Origin: DASXKD01 sp963734725
GTDB taxonomy: Bacteria; Actinomycetota; Actinomycetes; Streptosporangiales; Streptosporangiaceae
Direction of reading: 5' to 3'
Assembly (NCBI GenBank): GCA_963734725.1
Contig: CAVTIX010000011.1
Coordinates: forward strand, 1-64,000
DNA length: 64,000 nucleotides
A program made the translations under genes and the position numbers. The notes under the pieces are model-generated. The model was not told where the DNA came from and made no database searches. It worked only from the letters and a program-made list of their open reading frames with translations. Below are positions 51,128-59,519 of this stretch, one piece after another. Numbering within the stretch: the stretch's first letter is position 1; the number at the start of each line of letters is the position of its first letter.

Positions 51128-51984
51128 GAGACCGAGCCGCCCCGAAGCCAGTGATCGCGCAGCGAGACCAGGACCACGACGGACACCAGGAGCAGCACCA
51201 GGCTGAGCGCGATCGCCGCATTGGGGTCTGTCTCCAGCGCGTAGTACACGGCGATAGGCATCGTCTCGGTCTGGCCGGGGAAGCTGCCGGCGAAGGTGAT
51301 CGTCGCCCCGAACTCGCCGAGGGCCCGTGCCCAGCACAGCACTGCGCCCGCGCCCAGGGAGGGAGCGATGAGCGGCACGGTCACCCGCCGGAACACCGTC
51401 ATCCGTTTCGCGCCCAGCGTGGCCGCCGCTTCCTCATAGCCCTGATCCGCGGACCGCAGCGCCCCCTCGACGGTGATGATCAGGAAGGGCATGGCCACGA
51501 ATGTCTCGGCCATGATGACCGCCAGCGGGGTGAACGGGATCGTCAGCCCGAACCAGTCGTCCAGATACCGGCCGACGAGGCCGACCCGGCTGAACGCCAG
51601 CAGCAGCGCAACCCCGCCGACCACCGGCGGAAGGACCAGTGGCAGGGTCACCAGCGCGCGGAGCAGCCGCTGCCCGGGGAACGTGGTCCGGGCCAGCACC
51701 CACGCCAGCGGCACCCCGATGACCAGGGAGATCCCGGTGCTCACGGACGCGGTCCACAGGGAAAGGGTAAGGGCCTGGGTCGCGTCGGTCCCGCTCAGGG
51801 CGGCGGCCATATGCCCCCAGGGGGCGCGGATCAGCAGCCCGGCCAGCGGCAGCAGCAAGAACGCGACCGCGATCAGCGCCGGCGCCAGCAAGGGCGCCGG
51901 CACCGATCGCGAAGCGCCGCCCCGCGCGGCCCGCCTGGCTCGTTCCTGGGGTGTCAGGCGCGACGGCGCGGTGCGGGTAACCAT
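51124..51984 (-). CDS. modB: Molybdate ABC transporter permease
   Basis: 286 residues; six membrane helices. The EAA loop contacting ModC is EEAAATLGAKRMTVFRRVTVPLIAPSLGAG. AGSFPGQTETMPIAVYYALE is characteristic of ModB. The N-terminus carries a charged cytoplasmic extension (RTAPSRLTPQERARRAARGG). Nineteen bases separate it from modA. Confidence 0.93.
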   Translation of the reverse strand: MVTRTAPSRLTPQERARRAARGGASRSVPAPLLAPALIAVAFLLLPLAGLLIRAPWGHMAAALSGTDATQALTLSLWTASVSTGISLVIGVPLAWVLARTTFPGQRLLRALVTLPLVLPPVVGGVALLLAFSRVGLVGRYLDDWFGLTIPFTPLAVIMAETFVAMPFLIITVEGALRSADQGYEEAAATLGAKRMTVFRRVTVPLIAPSLGAGAVLCWARALGEFGATITFAGSFPGQTETMPIAVYYALETDPNAAIALSLVLLLVSVVVLVSLRDHWLRGGSVS

Positions 51985-52002
51985 GGCGGCTCCGGTCTTA
52001 GC

Positions 52003-52773
52003 TCAGGGCTTCTCGAACCCCGCGGCGGTGAGGACGCTCTGCCCCGCCGGTGACAACACGTAGGCGACGAACGCGTTGGCGATGGACTTTTCCTTGCTGC
52101 TGCTGACGGTAGCGATCGGGTAGAGCGTGGACGCGTTGTCGTTCGCTGAGATCGTCACGCCCTTGACCTTGCTCCCGGCGGCCATCACGTCTGTCACGTA
52201 CACCATGCCCGCGTCAACGTTGCCCGTCTCCACCTGGGTCAGCACGGACTTCACGTCCGCCTGCAGGGTGACCGGCTTGACGGTGATCCCCGCGTTCTTG
52301 AACACCTCCGCCGCGACCTTGCCGCACGGCACCTGAGGCTGGCACAGCGCCACCTCGACCGAGGATTTCGCCAGGTCCTTCACCGATGTCACCTTCGCGG
52401 GGTTATTCGGGGGAACGGCCACTTCTGCCTTGTTCTTGGCGAAATTCTGCGGATTGGACGCATCTCCCGCCGAGACGACCTGCTGCATAGTCGTCGGCGA
52501 CGCCGAGGCGAACACGTCCGCTGGCGCGCCGCTGGTGATCTGAGTAGCCAGGCCAGAACTCGGCCCGAAGCTGAACTTCACCGTGTCGCCCTTATGCGCG
52601 GCCTGGAACTGCTGCCCGAGCTTGGTGAAGGCGCCCGTCAGCGAGGCCGCGGCGAACACGGTGATCGTCCCGGTCGACGATGAGCCGCCCGAGATTGGCG
52701 TGCTTGAGCTGCTGGAGCAGCCCGCGGCGGCGACAGCCACCAGCCCGGCGGCGATAAGGGCGAAACGGCGCAT
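52003..52773 (-). CDS. modA: Molybdate-binding lipoprotein
   Basis: 256 residues from the ATG at 52773, which has AGGAG seven bases upstream; an in-frame ATG at 52797 lacks this. Lipobox VAAAGC anchors it outside the membrane. Type II periplasmic-binding fold: ITVFAAASLTGAFTKLGQQF, FSFGPSSGLATQITSGAPADVFASA (oxyanion-binding Ser residues), VCG-type segment LCQPQVPCGKVA, and DAGMVYVTDV. Binds molybdate or tungstate and delivers it to ModBC. Confidence 0.93.
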   Translation of the reverse strand: MRRFALIAAGLVAVAAAGCSSSSSTPISGGSSSTGTITVFAAASLTGAFTKLGQQFQAAHKGDTVKFSFGPSSGLATQITSGAPADVFASASPTTMQQVVSAGDASNPQNFAKNKAEVAVPPNNPAKVTSVKDLAKSSVEVALCQPQVPCGKVAAEVFKNAGITVKPVTLQADVKSVLTQVETGNVDAGMVYVTDVMAAGSKVKGVTISANDNASTLYPIATVSSSKEKSIANAFVAYVLSPAGQSVLTAAGFEKP

Positions 52774-52829
52774 TTTCTTACTCCTAGTTTTGGGCATTGG
52801 CGGATAATTGGGACACTGACCGGCCGGAA

Positions 52830-53240
52830 TCAACCGGCCTGCGGGATCTCGACGGAGACGTTGGTGGCCTTCACGGTCGCGACCGCGAGCATCCCTGGCG
52901 CTAGGCCAAGCTCGTCGGCCGCCTCTCGGCTCAGCAGCGACACGAACCGGTGCGGCCCAGCCTGGATCTCCACCTGGGCCATCACGGTGTCGCGGATAAC
53001 CCGGGTGACCAGGCCGCTGAACCTATTCCGCGCCGAGTGGGCCACCACCATCCGGCCCTCCCCGCGATCGGCGGATTCGGCCATTTCCTGCGCGAACCTG
53101 GCGAGCGTCACGCCGTCCACGGCGAGCCGTCCGCTGGCGTCGGAGGTGGTCTCGATCCGGCCGCCGTCCGCCCAGCGGCGCACGGTATCGGTGCTGACCC
53201 CCAGGAGGCTCGCCGCCTCCTTGATCCGGAAGGTGGACAC
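52830..53240 (-). CDS. Helix-turn-helix/MOP-domain molybdate-responsive regulator
   Basis: 136 residues from the GTG at 53240. N-terminal excisionase/MerR-like DNA-binding domain (FRIKEAASLLGVSTDTVRRWADGGRI) joined to a single MOP (molbindin) domain (SARNRFSGLVTRVIRDTVMAQVEIQAGPHRFVSLLSREAADELGL). It replaces the LysR-like head of classical ModE. It is the first gene of the mod operon, so probably controls modABC by sensing molybdate. Two short palindromes lie directly upstream. Confidence 0.85.
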   Translation of the reverse strand: MSTFRIKEAASLLGVSTDTVRRWADGGRIETTSDASGRLAVDGVTLARFAQEMAESADRGEGRMVVAHSARNRFSGLVTRVIRDTVMAQVEIQAGPHRFVSLLSREAADELGLAPGMLAVATVKATNVSVEIPQAG

Positions 53241-53275
53241 CCAGCAACGCTAACGCAACTGCGGCCAAAAACACT

Positions 53276-53307
53276 AATACCAGGCGTATTCACAAGAGCT
53301 AGTAGCT
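53276..53307. promoter_or_regulatory. Two short palindromes upstream of the mod operon
   Basis: AATAC-CAGGC-GTATT at 53276-53290 and AGCTA-G-TAGCT at 53297-53307, about 35-65 bases before the regulator start, in an AT-rich stretch. Candidate binding sites for the MOP-domain regulator. Confidence 0.5.
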
Positions 53308-53475
53308 ATTTGGATGCGTATCTGCTGTGCGGCTTTGCTGGCTTTTCCAGCCCGGCCATCGCGGCGGCTGCCCTGCTGTCCGGCCCGCAGGCTGGCTATC
53401 AGCTCAAGCGGACCGGGCAGGCTGGTGTCAGCGCGATCTCAGCCAGGCGCCAGCGGCGTGCGTCACGCTCGGTAG

Positions 53476-53772
53476 CGAATCGGCACCAAGGACCTGGCCA
53501 AGCAGTACCAGCGCTGGATCGCGTCACTGCGCAACCGCGACCTGGCCGCGGTCGAACCTGCGCTGAGACGGCTCACTGCGCCGACGCTCATAGTCTGGGG
53601 CGCCGGCGACGTCTTCTTCCGCCCGCGCTACGCGCACTGGCTGCGCGACACCATTCCCGGCGTCACCGAGGTGGTGACCATCGACGGCGGCCGGCTGTTC
53701 TTCCCCGACGAGCGCGCCGCCGACCTGGTACCCCGCCTGCGCGCCCACTGGGCCGCGCACGCTGCCGTCTAA
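53476..53772 (+). pseudogene. C-terminal remnant of an alpha/beta hydrolase
   Basis: An open stretch after a TAG at 53473, without a start: GTKDLAKQYQRWIASL, then RRLTAPTLIVWGAGDVFFRPRYAHWLRDTIPGV, DGGRLFFPDERAADLVPRLRAHW. This is the last third of a haloalkane dehalogenase/epoxide hydrolase-like protein (strand with the catalytic-Asp region and the FFPDERA end). The catalytic-His position reads GGRLFFP. The N-terminal two thirds are missing. Confidence 0.7.
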
Positions 53773-53902
53773 CCGGGGCACGGCCGGTGGCGAACTGATC
53801 TGCCGGTCAGCGCCGCATTGCGCCGCACGACCAGCGGGTGTTCGATAAAGGTACCGCGCTGGCCAGGCCAGCAAGGTGCCCCGTCCTGATGAGGCGGCAG
53901 CA

Positions 53903-54220
53903 ATGCGAATTGTCCTGCGGGTCTTGTTCTTCGAGTTCTCGTTGGCATGGGCGCTGCTGCTGGCCGGGTCTGTCCGGGTTACCGCCCAGCTTTGGCCGTT
54001 TTTCACTCAGACGATCGGCGCCGGATGGCGAGACCGGTGGCGGGTGCGGACCGGTTTCTTGATCGTCATCCCGATAGCTGCAGGCTGGCCGCTGCTGTTT
54101 TGGCTCGGCCAGGCGCGGAACGGATATCACGACTGGTTGTGGGCCATAGCTTTCCCGTGGTGGATCGTGCTCGGGGTGTACGGCCTCAGGCTCTTGGCCG
54201 CCCGGGTCTGGGACAGATAA
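53903..54220 (+). CDS. Small membrane protein, three helices
   Basis: 105 residues from the ATG at 53903. Hydrophobic segments at about 3-22, 52-69 and 78-98 (FEFSLAWALLLAGS; FLIVIPIAAGWPLLFWLG; LWAIAFPWWIVLGVYGLRLLA), Trp-rich. No family recognised. Convergent with the AI-2E permease gene. Confidence 0.6.
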   Translation: MRIVLRVLFFEFSLAWALLLAGSVRVTAQLWPFFTQTIGAGWRDRWRVRTGFLIVIPIAAGWPLLFWLGQARNGYHDWLWAIAFPWWIVLGVYGLRLLAARVWDR

Positions 54221-54250
54221 CACCGGCCGGCGCCGCCTGCCCGCGCGGGC

Positions 54251-55436
54251 TCAGTCGCGGTCAGTGGTGGCCGGAGCCGGCGCGGGGATGGCCTTGCCAT
54301 CGGGTTCCGGCGCGGGGGTGGCCTCGTCGGCGGGTCCCGGCGGCACGACTGCCTTGTGATGCCCGAATGCCTCGGTTTCTGCATCGCCTGCGTCGCGGGC
54401 GTGCAGCTGCTCGGCCAGCACAACCTTGAGCGCGGCGGCGATGGGGATGGCCATCAGGGCGCCGACCAGGCCCAACAGGGTGCCGCCGATCAGGGCGGCC
54501 AGCAACACCGCGGCCGCGCTCATGCTGACGGTATGCCGCAGGATGCGCGGCGCGATGAGGTAGTTCTCCAGCTGTTGGTAGGCGACGAAGAAGAGGGCCA
54601 CGATCACCGTGGTCGGCCACAGCTCGGTGGTGAGCAGCGCGGCCAGCACGCAGATCACCGCGCCGAGGGTCGCGCCGATCATCGGGATCAGGTCGCACAC
54701 CGCCACCACGAACGCCAGCGGCACCGCGAATGGCACCCCAAGCCCTGCGAAGACGGCGAACGATGCCAGCCCGGCCGAGCGAGATCAGCAGGTTGCCGAT
54801 CATGTAGTCGCCAACCTTGTCGACCATCACATCTGCAGTGTGGCCGAACCGCGCGCGATGAGCTTTCGGGAATAGCCTTCGCACGCCGTGCCGCAGCCGG
54901 GGCAGGTCGGTCCTGAAGTAGACGGTGAGCACTGCCACCGTCAGCGCCGAGGCCAGCGCGCCGAACAGGCGGCGGGTGTAGCCGAGCAGCCCACTGCCCA
55001 GCCGGCCGGGAAGGCTCGCCAAAAAGCCGTGGATCTTGCTGGTCAGATGGAAGCGGTCGCTGACAACGCGGAGCCGGGCCGAGCGCTCCTGCAGGCTGGC
55101 GAAGTAGCCGGGGAAGTCGTGCACCAGGGCCTGGAATTGGTGGATCATCGCCGGGATAACCGACACCAGGAAGGCCGCCACCAGGCCGCCCGCTATCAGG
55201 AAGATCACCAGAACGGCAAGGCCGCGCCGCATGCCCCGGCGGGTTAGCATGCGCACGGCCGGGTCCAGGCTGACCGCTATGAACAGCGCGATGAGCACCC
55301 GGACCAGCACCGCCCGGGTGGTGTAGACGGCGGCCGCCGCCGCGAGCATCGCGAGGACGCCGAGGCTCACATACAGGCCCCAGCGGAACATAGCCATCGG
55401 GTGCGCGGAGTTACCGGAGTCGTCACGCTGCGCCAT
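54251..55436 (-). pseudogene. AI-2E family transporter, frameshifted near 54780
   Basis: Polytopic membrane protein of the AI-2E/PerM family (autoinducer-2 or proton-coupled exporters). The first frame, from 55436, covers WGLYVSLGVLAMLAAAAAVY to DKVGDYMIGNLLISL. The second, read to the stop at 54251, gives AGLASFAVFAGLGVPFAVPLAFVVAVCDLIPMIGATLGAV, then GGTLLGLVGALMAIPIAAALKV, the conserved C-terminal helices. Removing one base in the C/G run at about 54778-54783 joins them. A charged Pro/Ala-rich tail ends the protein. All expected helices are present across the two frames. Confidence 0.8.
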
Positions 55437-55769
55437 GATCGCCTAACGCGAGGGCTTCCGTGCCGCCGACGGCGCGATTCTGCTCTCCCGGTACATCGTC
55501 GCCCCCTGGCCAACCCGGCTCCTTACGTAACAAGCGAGCATCGGTCTGCAGGCGTCAGGCAGAACGTGTGGAGGTCGTATGGAGATCGCCCCGGCCGCCC
55601 GGCCCGCTCCCACACGACCGGCAGGCGCTGAGCCTGGTGCGGCAAACCTGGACGCAGCTCATCCCGCTGTGCGACTGGCTGTCCGAGCATGTCGGCCCGC
55701 CCGGTGGCATGCCTGGTGGAAGACGGTGAGCGTTATGAGCACGGTGCCCGGGACTGCCCGGCGTGGTGT
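55437..55769. other. Intergenic region, no gene recognised
   Basis: Between the start of the AI-2E gene and the 3' end of the LysM gene. The plus strand gives LSLVRQTWTQLIPLCDWLSEHV in one frame, which looks protein-like but has no start or recognisable family; possibly another remnant. Confidence 0.3.
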
Positions 55770-56622
55770 TTAGCAGCCGTCGTATGGCGCCCATGGGGAG
55801 GTGCCGGCCTCCGCGTACAGCTTGGCGAATGCGGCCCGCTGCACGCTGACCGGTGCGGTCTGGGCGCCGCCGGGGTAGGCGGAGGCGAAGCCCAGGCTGG
55901 CCCACGTGGAGGGCAGGAACTGGTACAGTCCTCCGGCGCCGCTGGTGGGGTTCACCGCGCGCGGGTTGCCGCCGGACTCGTGGGAGATGACGCAGGACTC
56001 GAATCCCCCCAGGCCGGCGGTGCTCACGTTGCCGGCCGGCGCCGCTAGCCGGGCGTGCCGGCCGGGCCGGGCGTGCCCGGCCCGGGGCCCGGTGCTCGGC
56101 ATGGGAAGTGGCAGAGCGGTGCGTGCCGCCGGTGCTGGCGACGGTCAGCTGGAGAGGGGCCGCGTGGCATTTGAGCTTGATCGTCTGCCCGGGGTAGATC
56201 AGGTTCGGGTTGGTTATCCCGGAAGCGCCAGCCAGGGATAGGTAGTCCGACGAGGTGCCGCAGAACCGGGCGCTGATGCCCGACAGAGTGTCGCCGGAGG
56301 CCACGGTGTAGGCCGAGCGGTGTCCCGCGTGGTGCACCGCGTGCTGGGCCCGGGTGAGCACGATGTGGGCGGTCTTCATAGCGGCCACGTCCGCGGCGCC
56401 ACTGCTGGTCAGGCTGGCGCCGGCCAGGCCGGCCGGGACGGTGGCGGCGGAGGCGTTGCCGGACAACACGAGCGCCGAGCCGGCGGCGCCGGCCGCCAGC
56501 GTGACGGGGACTGCCTTGGCGGCGGTGCCGAGGAGAGCGGCCGGGCCAGGTGCACCGGGTTTGGCGTGGCGGGCATCGTAGCCCGCCGTGGTCTTGGCGT
56601 GCTCGCCAGAGCGGCGTGACAT
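55770..56622 (-). pseudogene. Secreted LysM plus Rpf-type transglycosylase protein, frameshifted near 56070
   Basis: Cell-wall protein. From the ATG at 56622: a cytoplasmic lead, a hydrophobic segment (AVPVTLAAGAAGSALVLSG), then a LysM domain YTVASGDTLSGISARFCG…NPNLIYPGQTIKLKC that binds peptidoglycan. In another frame from about 56090 down to the stop at 55770: FESCVISHESGGNPRAVNPTSGAGGLYQFLPSTWASLGF…PYDGC, the lysozyme-like fold of resuscitation-promoting factors with its catalytic Glu in SHESGG. The Ala/Pro/Arg linker between them holds the indel. The pairing is a known Rpf layout. Confidence 0.8.
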
Positions 56623-56894
56623 GGTAGGGATCCCTGATCCTTCCCGGGTCGCTTACAGGACACGGCCGGGCCAGGTTCAGGGGCTCTGCCAGATGATCGG
56701 CGGCACTGCGCACCGCGGCGCAGCGGCATGCCTAGCCGACGACCATAGGGGTCAGGCCGCCCCCGCGTTCGTGTTTCCGGCGAACCACATCCGGGCGAGC
56801 GGACCATGGTCTATAGTCCGCTCACCCGGCGCCCCGCGGCCGATCATGGGCACGGCCCGGTCAGGCTGGGCAGGTTTCCGGCCGCTATTTCGGA

Positions 56895-57035
56895 ATCCGG
56901 AGCGCCCGCCCTGGGAAATATGTGGCCGGGATTCTGAAGCTGGTGGCGTTCTGACGCAAAGATGATTGGCCAGTAGTTCGCATCACCGTAATACCACTGT
57001 GCAATACCGGGAAGAGTGCCGCGCATACTGCGCGA
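56895..57035 (-). pseudogene. Remnant of a LysM domain
   Basis: Reading leftward: GSRSMRGTLPGIAQWYYGDANYWPIIFASERHQLQNPGHIFPRAG. This follows the LysM consensus (GDTLSxIAxxxYGxxxxWxxIxxxNxxxIxNPxxIxPGQ) with several losses. No intact start or signal; probably the leftover end of another LysM protein near the LysM-Rpf gene. Confidence 0.6.
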
Positions 57036-57156
57036 ACCCGTGATACGGGCCGACCAGCGCGGGCCCGGAGGTAACCGGCGCCACGACCTTGTGCAGTTCT
57101 GGCCCATTCTTGGCGAAACCTCCACCGTGCCCTGCGCGGTGGACGGTATTCCCACC

Positions 57157-57196
57157 GGCAGCGCGGCGTCTGGGCTGCCCCAGACGCCGCGCTGCC
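57157..57196. terminator. Perfect 18-bp stem-loop
   Basis: GGCAGCGCGGCGTCTGGG (57157-57174), loop CTGC, and its exact reverse complement (57179-57196). It is the strongest hairpin in the window and lies between the LysM remnant and the 3' end of the APC permease. No T-run on either side. Could act as a bidirectional terminator or be a repetitive element. Confidence 0.6.
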
Positions 57197-57516
57197 TGCA
57201 GGATCGCAAGCCCTTGGCGAGTTGAGCGCCGTGACCATCCCGGACCGCGCAGCGAACTGGCCCTCAATTCCGGCACCGGCGCCAGATCCTGGCCCGGATC
57301 ATCGGGCGATGTCATAACGCCTGGGCTGACGAACGGCATCCGCGGAAATCCGGACACCAGAGCCTCCCGTGGTAGCGGCGCCCCCTCGCGGGCCGCCAGC
57401 GCCAATTATCGGCCGGCGAGGGCTGACCCCGTAGCGGACTCGTGTCGAACTCTCCGGCGGGCTTTGGGTTCGGCGCTAGACGTTTGCATCACGACGCCGA
57501 TGTCCGGCCGCGGCTG
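57197..57516. other. Spacer downstream of the APC permease, nothing recognised
   Basis: GC-rich sequence without a family-like reading frame or further strong inverted repeats. Confidence 0.4.
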
Positions 57517-58833
57517 TCACCGCGAGGCCATGAGCGCGCGCTCCCGGGCGGCGCCCGGGCAGCGCACCGCGCCCGCCGGGCGGGCGGTGCTGCGCCCGCG
57601 GCGGGCGGCTGCCCGGGGCCGCCAGCAGGTGGCCAGCGCGACCGCGGCGGGTAGCGCGAGCGCCCAGCCGCAGAAACCCAGCATGACGATGACGGCCAGC
57701 GCTCCCGGCACGGCGGCCAGCCGCGCGGGGCCACGCAGCAGTCGCGCGGCCGCGGCCATGGCGCCCAGGTAGACCGTGAGGAACAGGACCGTTGGCACCG
57801 CGACCAGGGCGGCCGCGGCGACGATCCGCAGAGCGTAGGCGGTGATCAGCAGCAGGCCCGCGGCGGAGATCGCAGTCGGCAGCCAGAGCGTCGGTGCGGG
57901 CCGGCGGCTGCCGGGCACGGCGGGCGCCAGTTGCCCGGCTATGGCGGCCGCGCCGCTGATGTAGGCGTTGACGGCGCCGATGGTCAGCACGATGGCGGCC
58001 ACCGCGGCGGCGACCGGGCCGGCCGCGCCGATGGCGTGGCTGAGCAGGGCAGCCAGTGGCACGTCGGTGGCCGCGCGTGGCCCGAGGACGCTGATCGTGG
58101 CCACTGCCAGGCCCAGGTACAGCGCGGTGGTGACCGCGAGGGCGATCGCCACCGCCCGCGGCAGCTGCCGGGACGGCTCTGCGAAGCGCGTGGTGAGCGG
58201 GGCCACGGCCTCCCAGCCGACGAACGAGAACATCAGCGTCGCGGCCGCGCTGCCGACCGAGAGCCAGCCGTGCGGGGCGAATGGCGTCCAGTTACCGGCC
58301 CGCGCCGCCGTCGCGGACCCGGCGGCCGCCACGATGACCACGACGGTCAGCAGACTGACCAGGACAACCTGAGCGGCGGCGCTAGCCCGCAACCCGACAG
58401 CGGCCAGACCGATGACGGTCAGCAGCAGCGCGGCCGCGACCGCCGCCCGGGCAAGCCGGCCGCCGCCGGTCAGGTCGGTGACGTAGCTGGCGCCGATGAG
58501 GCAGACGATCGGCGCGCCACCTATCACCCCGGCGAGGAACATCCAGCCGGTCGCCCGGCCAGCGCGCGGTCCCAGGCCCGCGGTGACGTAGCCCATCACG
58601 CCGCCAGCGGACGGGATGTGCCGGCCCAGGGCCGAGAACACGGCGGCGAACAGGCCGGACAGGCCCAGCAGGCCGAGCCAGGCAAGGATCGAGGCCGGTC
58701 CGGCCTCAGCGGCGGCAAGGCCAGGCAGCAGGAGCAGGCCGGGACCGAGGATCGCCCCGATATAGAGGGCGGCGCCGCGCGGGATCGTCAGGTTCGGCGC
58801 TGTGGCCGGCTGATTCGCGGATGTCGTTGCCAT
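57517..58833 (-). CDS. APC-family amino acid permease
   Basis: 438 residues from the ATG at 58833 (MATTSANQPATAPNLTIPRGAALYIGAILGPGLLLLPG). Twelve or so hydrophobic helices; GAILGPGLLLLPG is the helix-1 substrate/Na-site motif of the APC superfamily, and SFVGWEAVAPLTTRFAEPSRQLPRAVAIAL is the helix-6/7 region. Likely imports or exchanges an amino acid or amine. The C-terminal 40 residues are Arg/Ala-rich. Divergent from an Lrp-type regulator 105 bases away, which probably controls it. A much longer upstream frame exists but reads antisense to that regulator. Confidence 0.87.
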   Translation of the reverse strand: MATTSANQPATAPNLTIPRGAALYIGAILGPGLLLLPGLAAAEAGPASILAWLGLLGLSGLFAAVFSALGRHIPSAGGVMGYVTAGLGPRAGRATGWMFLAGVIGGAPIVCLIGASYVTDLTGGGRLARAAVAAALLLTVIGLAAVGLRASAAAQVVLVSLLTVVVIVAAAGSATAARAGNWTPFAPHGWLSVGSAAATLMFSFVGWEAVAPLTTRFAEPSRQLPRAVAIALAVTTALYLGLAVATISVLGPRAATDVPLAALLSHAIGAAGPVAAAVAAIVLTIGAVNAYISGAAAIAGQLAPAVPGSRRPAPTLWLPTAISAAGLLLITAYALRIVAAAALVAVPTVLFLTVYLGAMAAAARLLRGPARLAAVPGALAVIVMLGFCGWALALPAAVALATCWRPRAAARRGRSTARPAGAVRCPGAARERALMASR

Positions 58834-58925
58834 AGGTTCACCATCGCCGAAAACGCGCCGCACGCGATGGCAAATGTGACGCCAGCGGGGCAGGTCTGCG
58901 CAACGCTCTTGCGTGACTGAGGGCA

Positions 58926-58931
58926 TAGGGT
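58926..58931 (+). promoter_or_regulatory. -10 element of a leaderless transcript
   Basis: TAGGGT lies seven bases before the ATG at 58939 of the Lrp gene, with no Shine-Dalgarno. Confidence 0.5.
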
Positions 58932-58938
58932 TGGTTTT

Positions 58939-59421
58939 ATGCCAGAGCATGTTCCTGACAGGGTGGATCGTGCCATCGTGACGAGGCTCCAGCGCGATGG
59001 CCGGATCGCCAACGTCGATCTCGCGGACGCCATCTCGTTGTCTCCCTCCGCCTCCCTGCGCCGCGTGAAGGCGCTGGAGGCCAGCGGCATCATCGCCGGG
59101 TACCGCGCGGAGGTCAGCAGGCTGCGGGCCGGGCTCGGCCTGACCGTCTTCCTCGGCTTGAAGGTCGAGGGGCACTCACAGCAGACCGCGTCCCGGATCG
59201 AGCAGGCGCTGCTGGCGATTCCCGCGATCGTCGCCTGCTACCTGGTCTCCGGGACCAACGACTTTCTCGTGGAGGCCGCCGTGCCAGATCTCGCAGGCTA
59301 CGAGCAACTGCTGCTCGGGCAGATACTGACGATTCCTGGTGTGGTCGATGCCCAGAGCACGTTCGCGATCCGGACGATTCTCAGCCGCGGCCCGCTGCCG
59401 CTCGATCACTGGCGGCACTAG
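58939..59421 (+). CDS. Lrp/AsnC-family transcriptional regulator
   Basis: 160 residues. N-terminal winged helix-turn-helix (DRVDRAIVTRLQRDGRIANVDLADAISLSPSASLRRVKALEASGIIAGY) and C-terminal RAM ligand-binding domain (VFLGLKVEGHSQQTASRIEQALLAIPAIVACYLVSGTNDFLVEAAVPDL…QILTIPGVVDAQSTFAI). Octameric amino-acid-responsive regulators in relatives. Its divergent partner is an APC permease, the usual target arrangement. Confidence 0.93.
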   Translation: MPEHVPDRVDRAIVTRLQRDGRIANVDLADAISLSPSASLRRVKALEASGIIAGYRAEVSRLRAGLGLTVFLGLKVEGHSQQTASRIEQALLAIPAIVACYLVSGTNDFLVEAAVPDLAGYEQLLLGQILTIPGVVDAQSTFAIRTILSRGPLPLDHWRH

Positions 59422-59519
59422 CGGCCGCCCGGCTGCGTGGCCCAAGCTCGTGGTTGGCAGTCTGGTGTTCAAAGAGCAACAGCAAACGTCCAACCGGCCG
59501 CGCCGGCAGGCGCCGGGCG

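Noticed and set aside
55980..56000. tRNA-like GACTCGAATCC
   Set aside because: No cloverleaf arms around it; lies in the coding part of the LysM-Rpf gene.
58834..59175. Long N-terminal extension of the APC permease
   Set aside because: Reads antisense to the Lrp regulator; the ATG at 58833 begins the family-like sequence.
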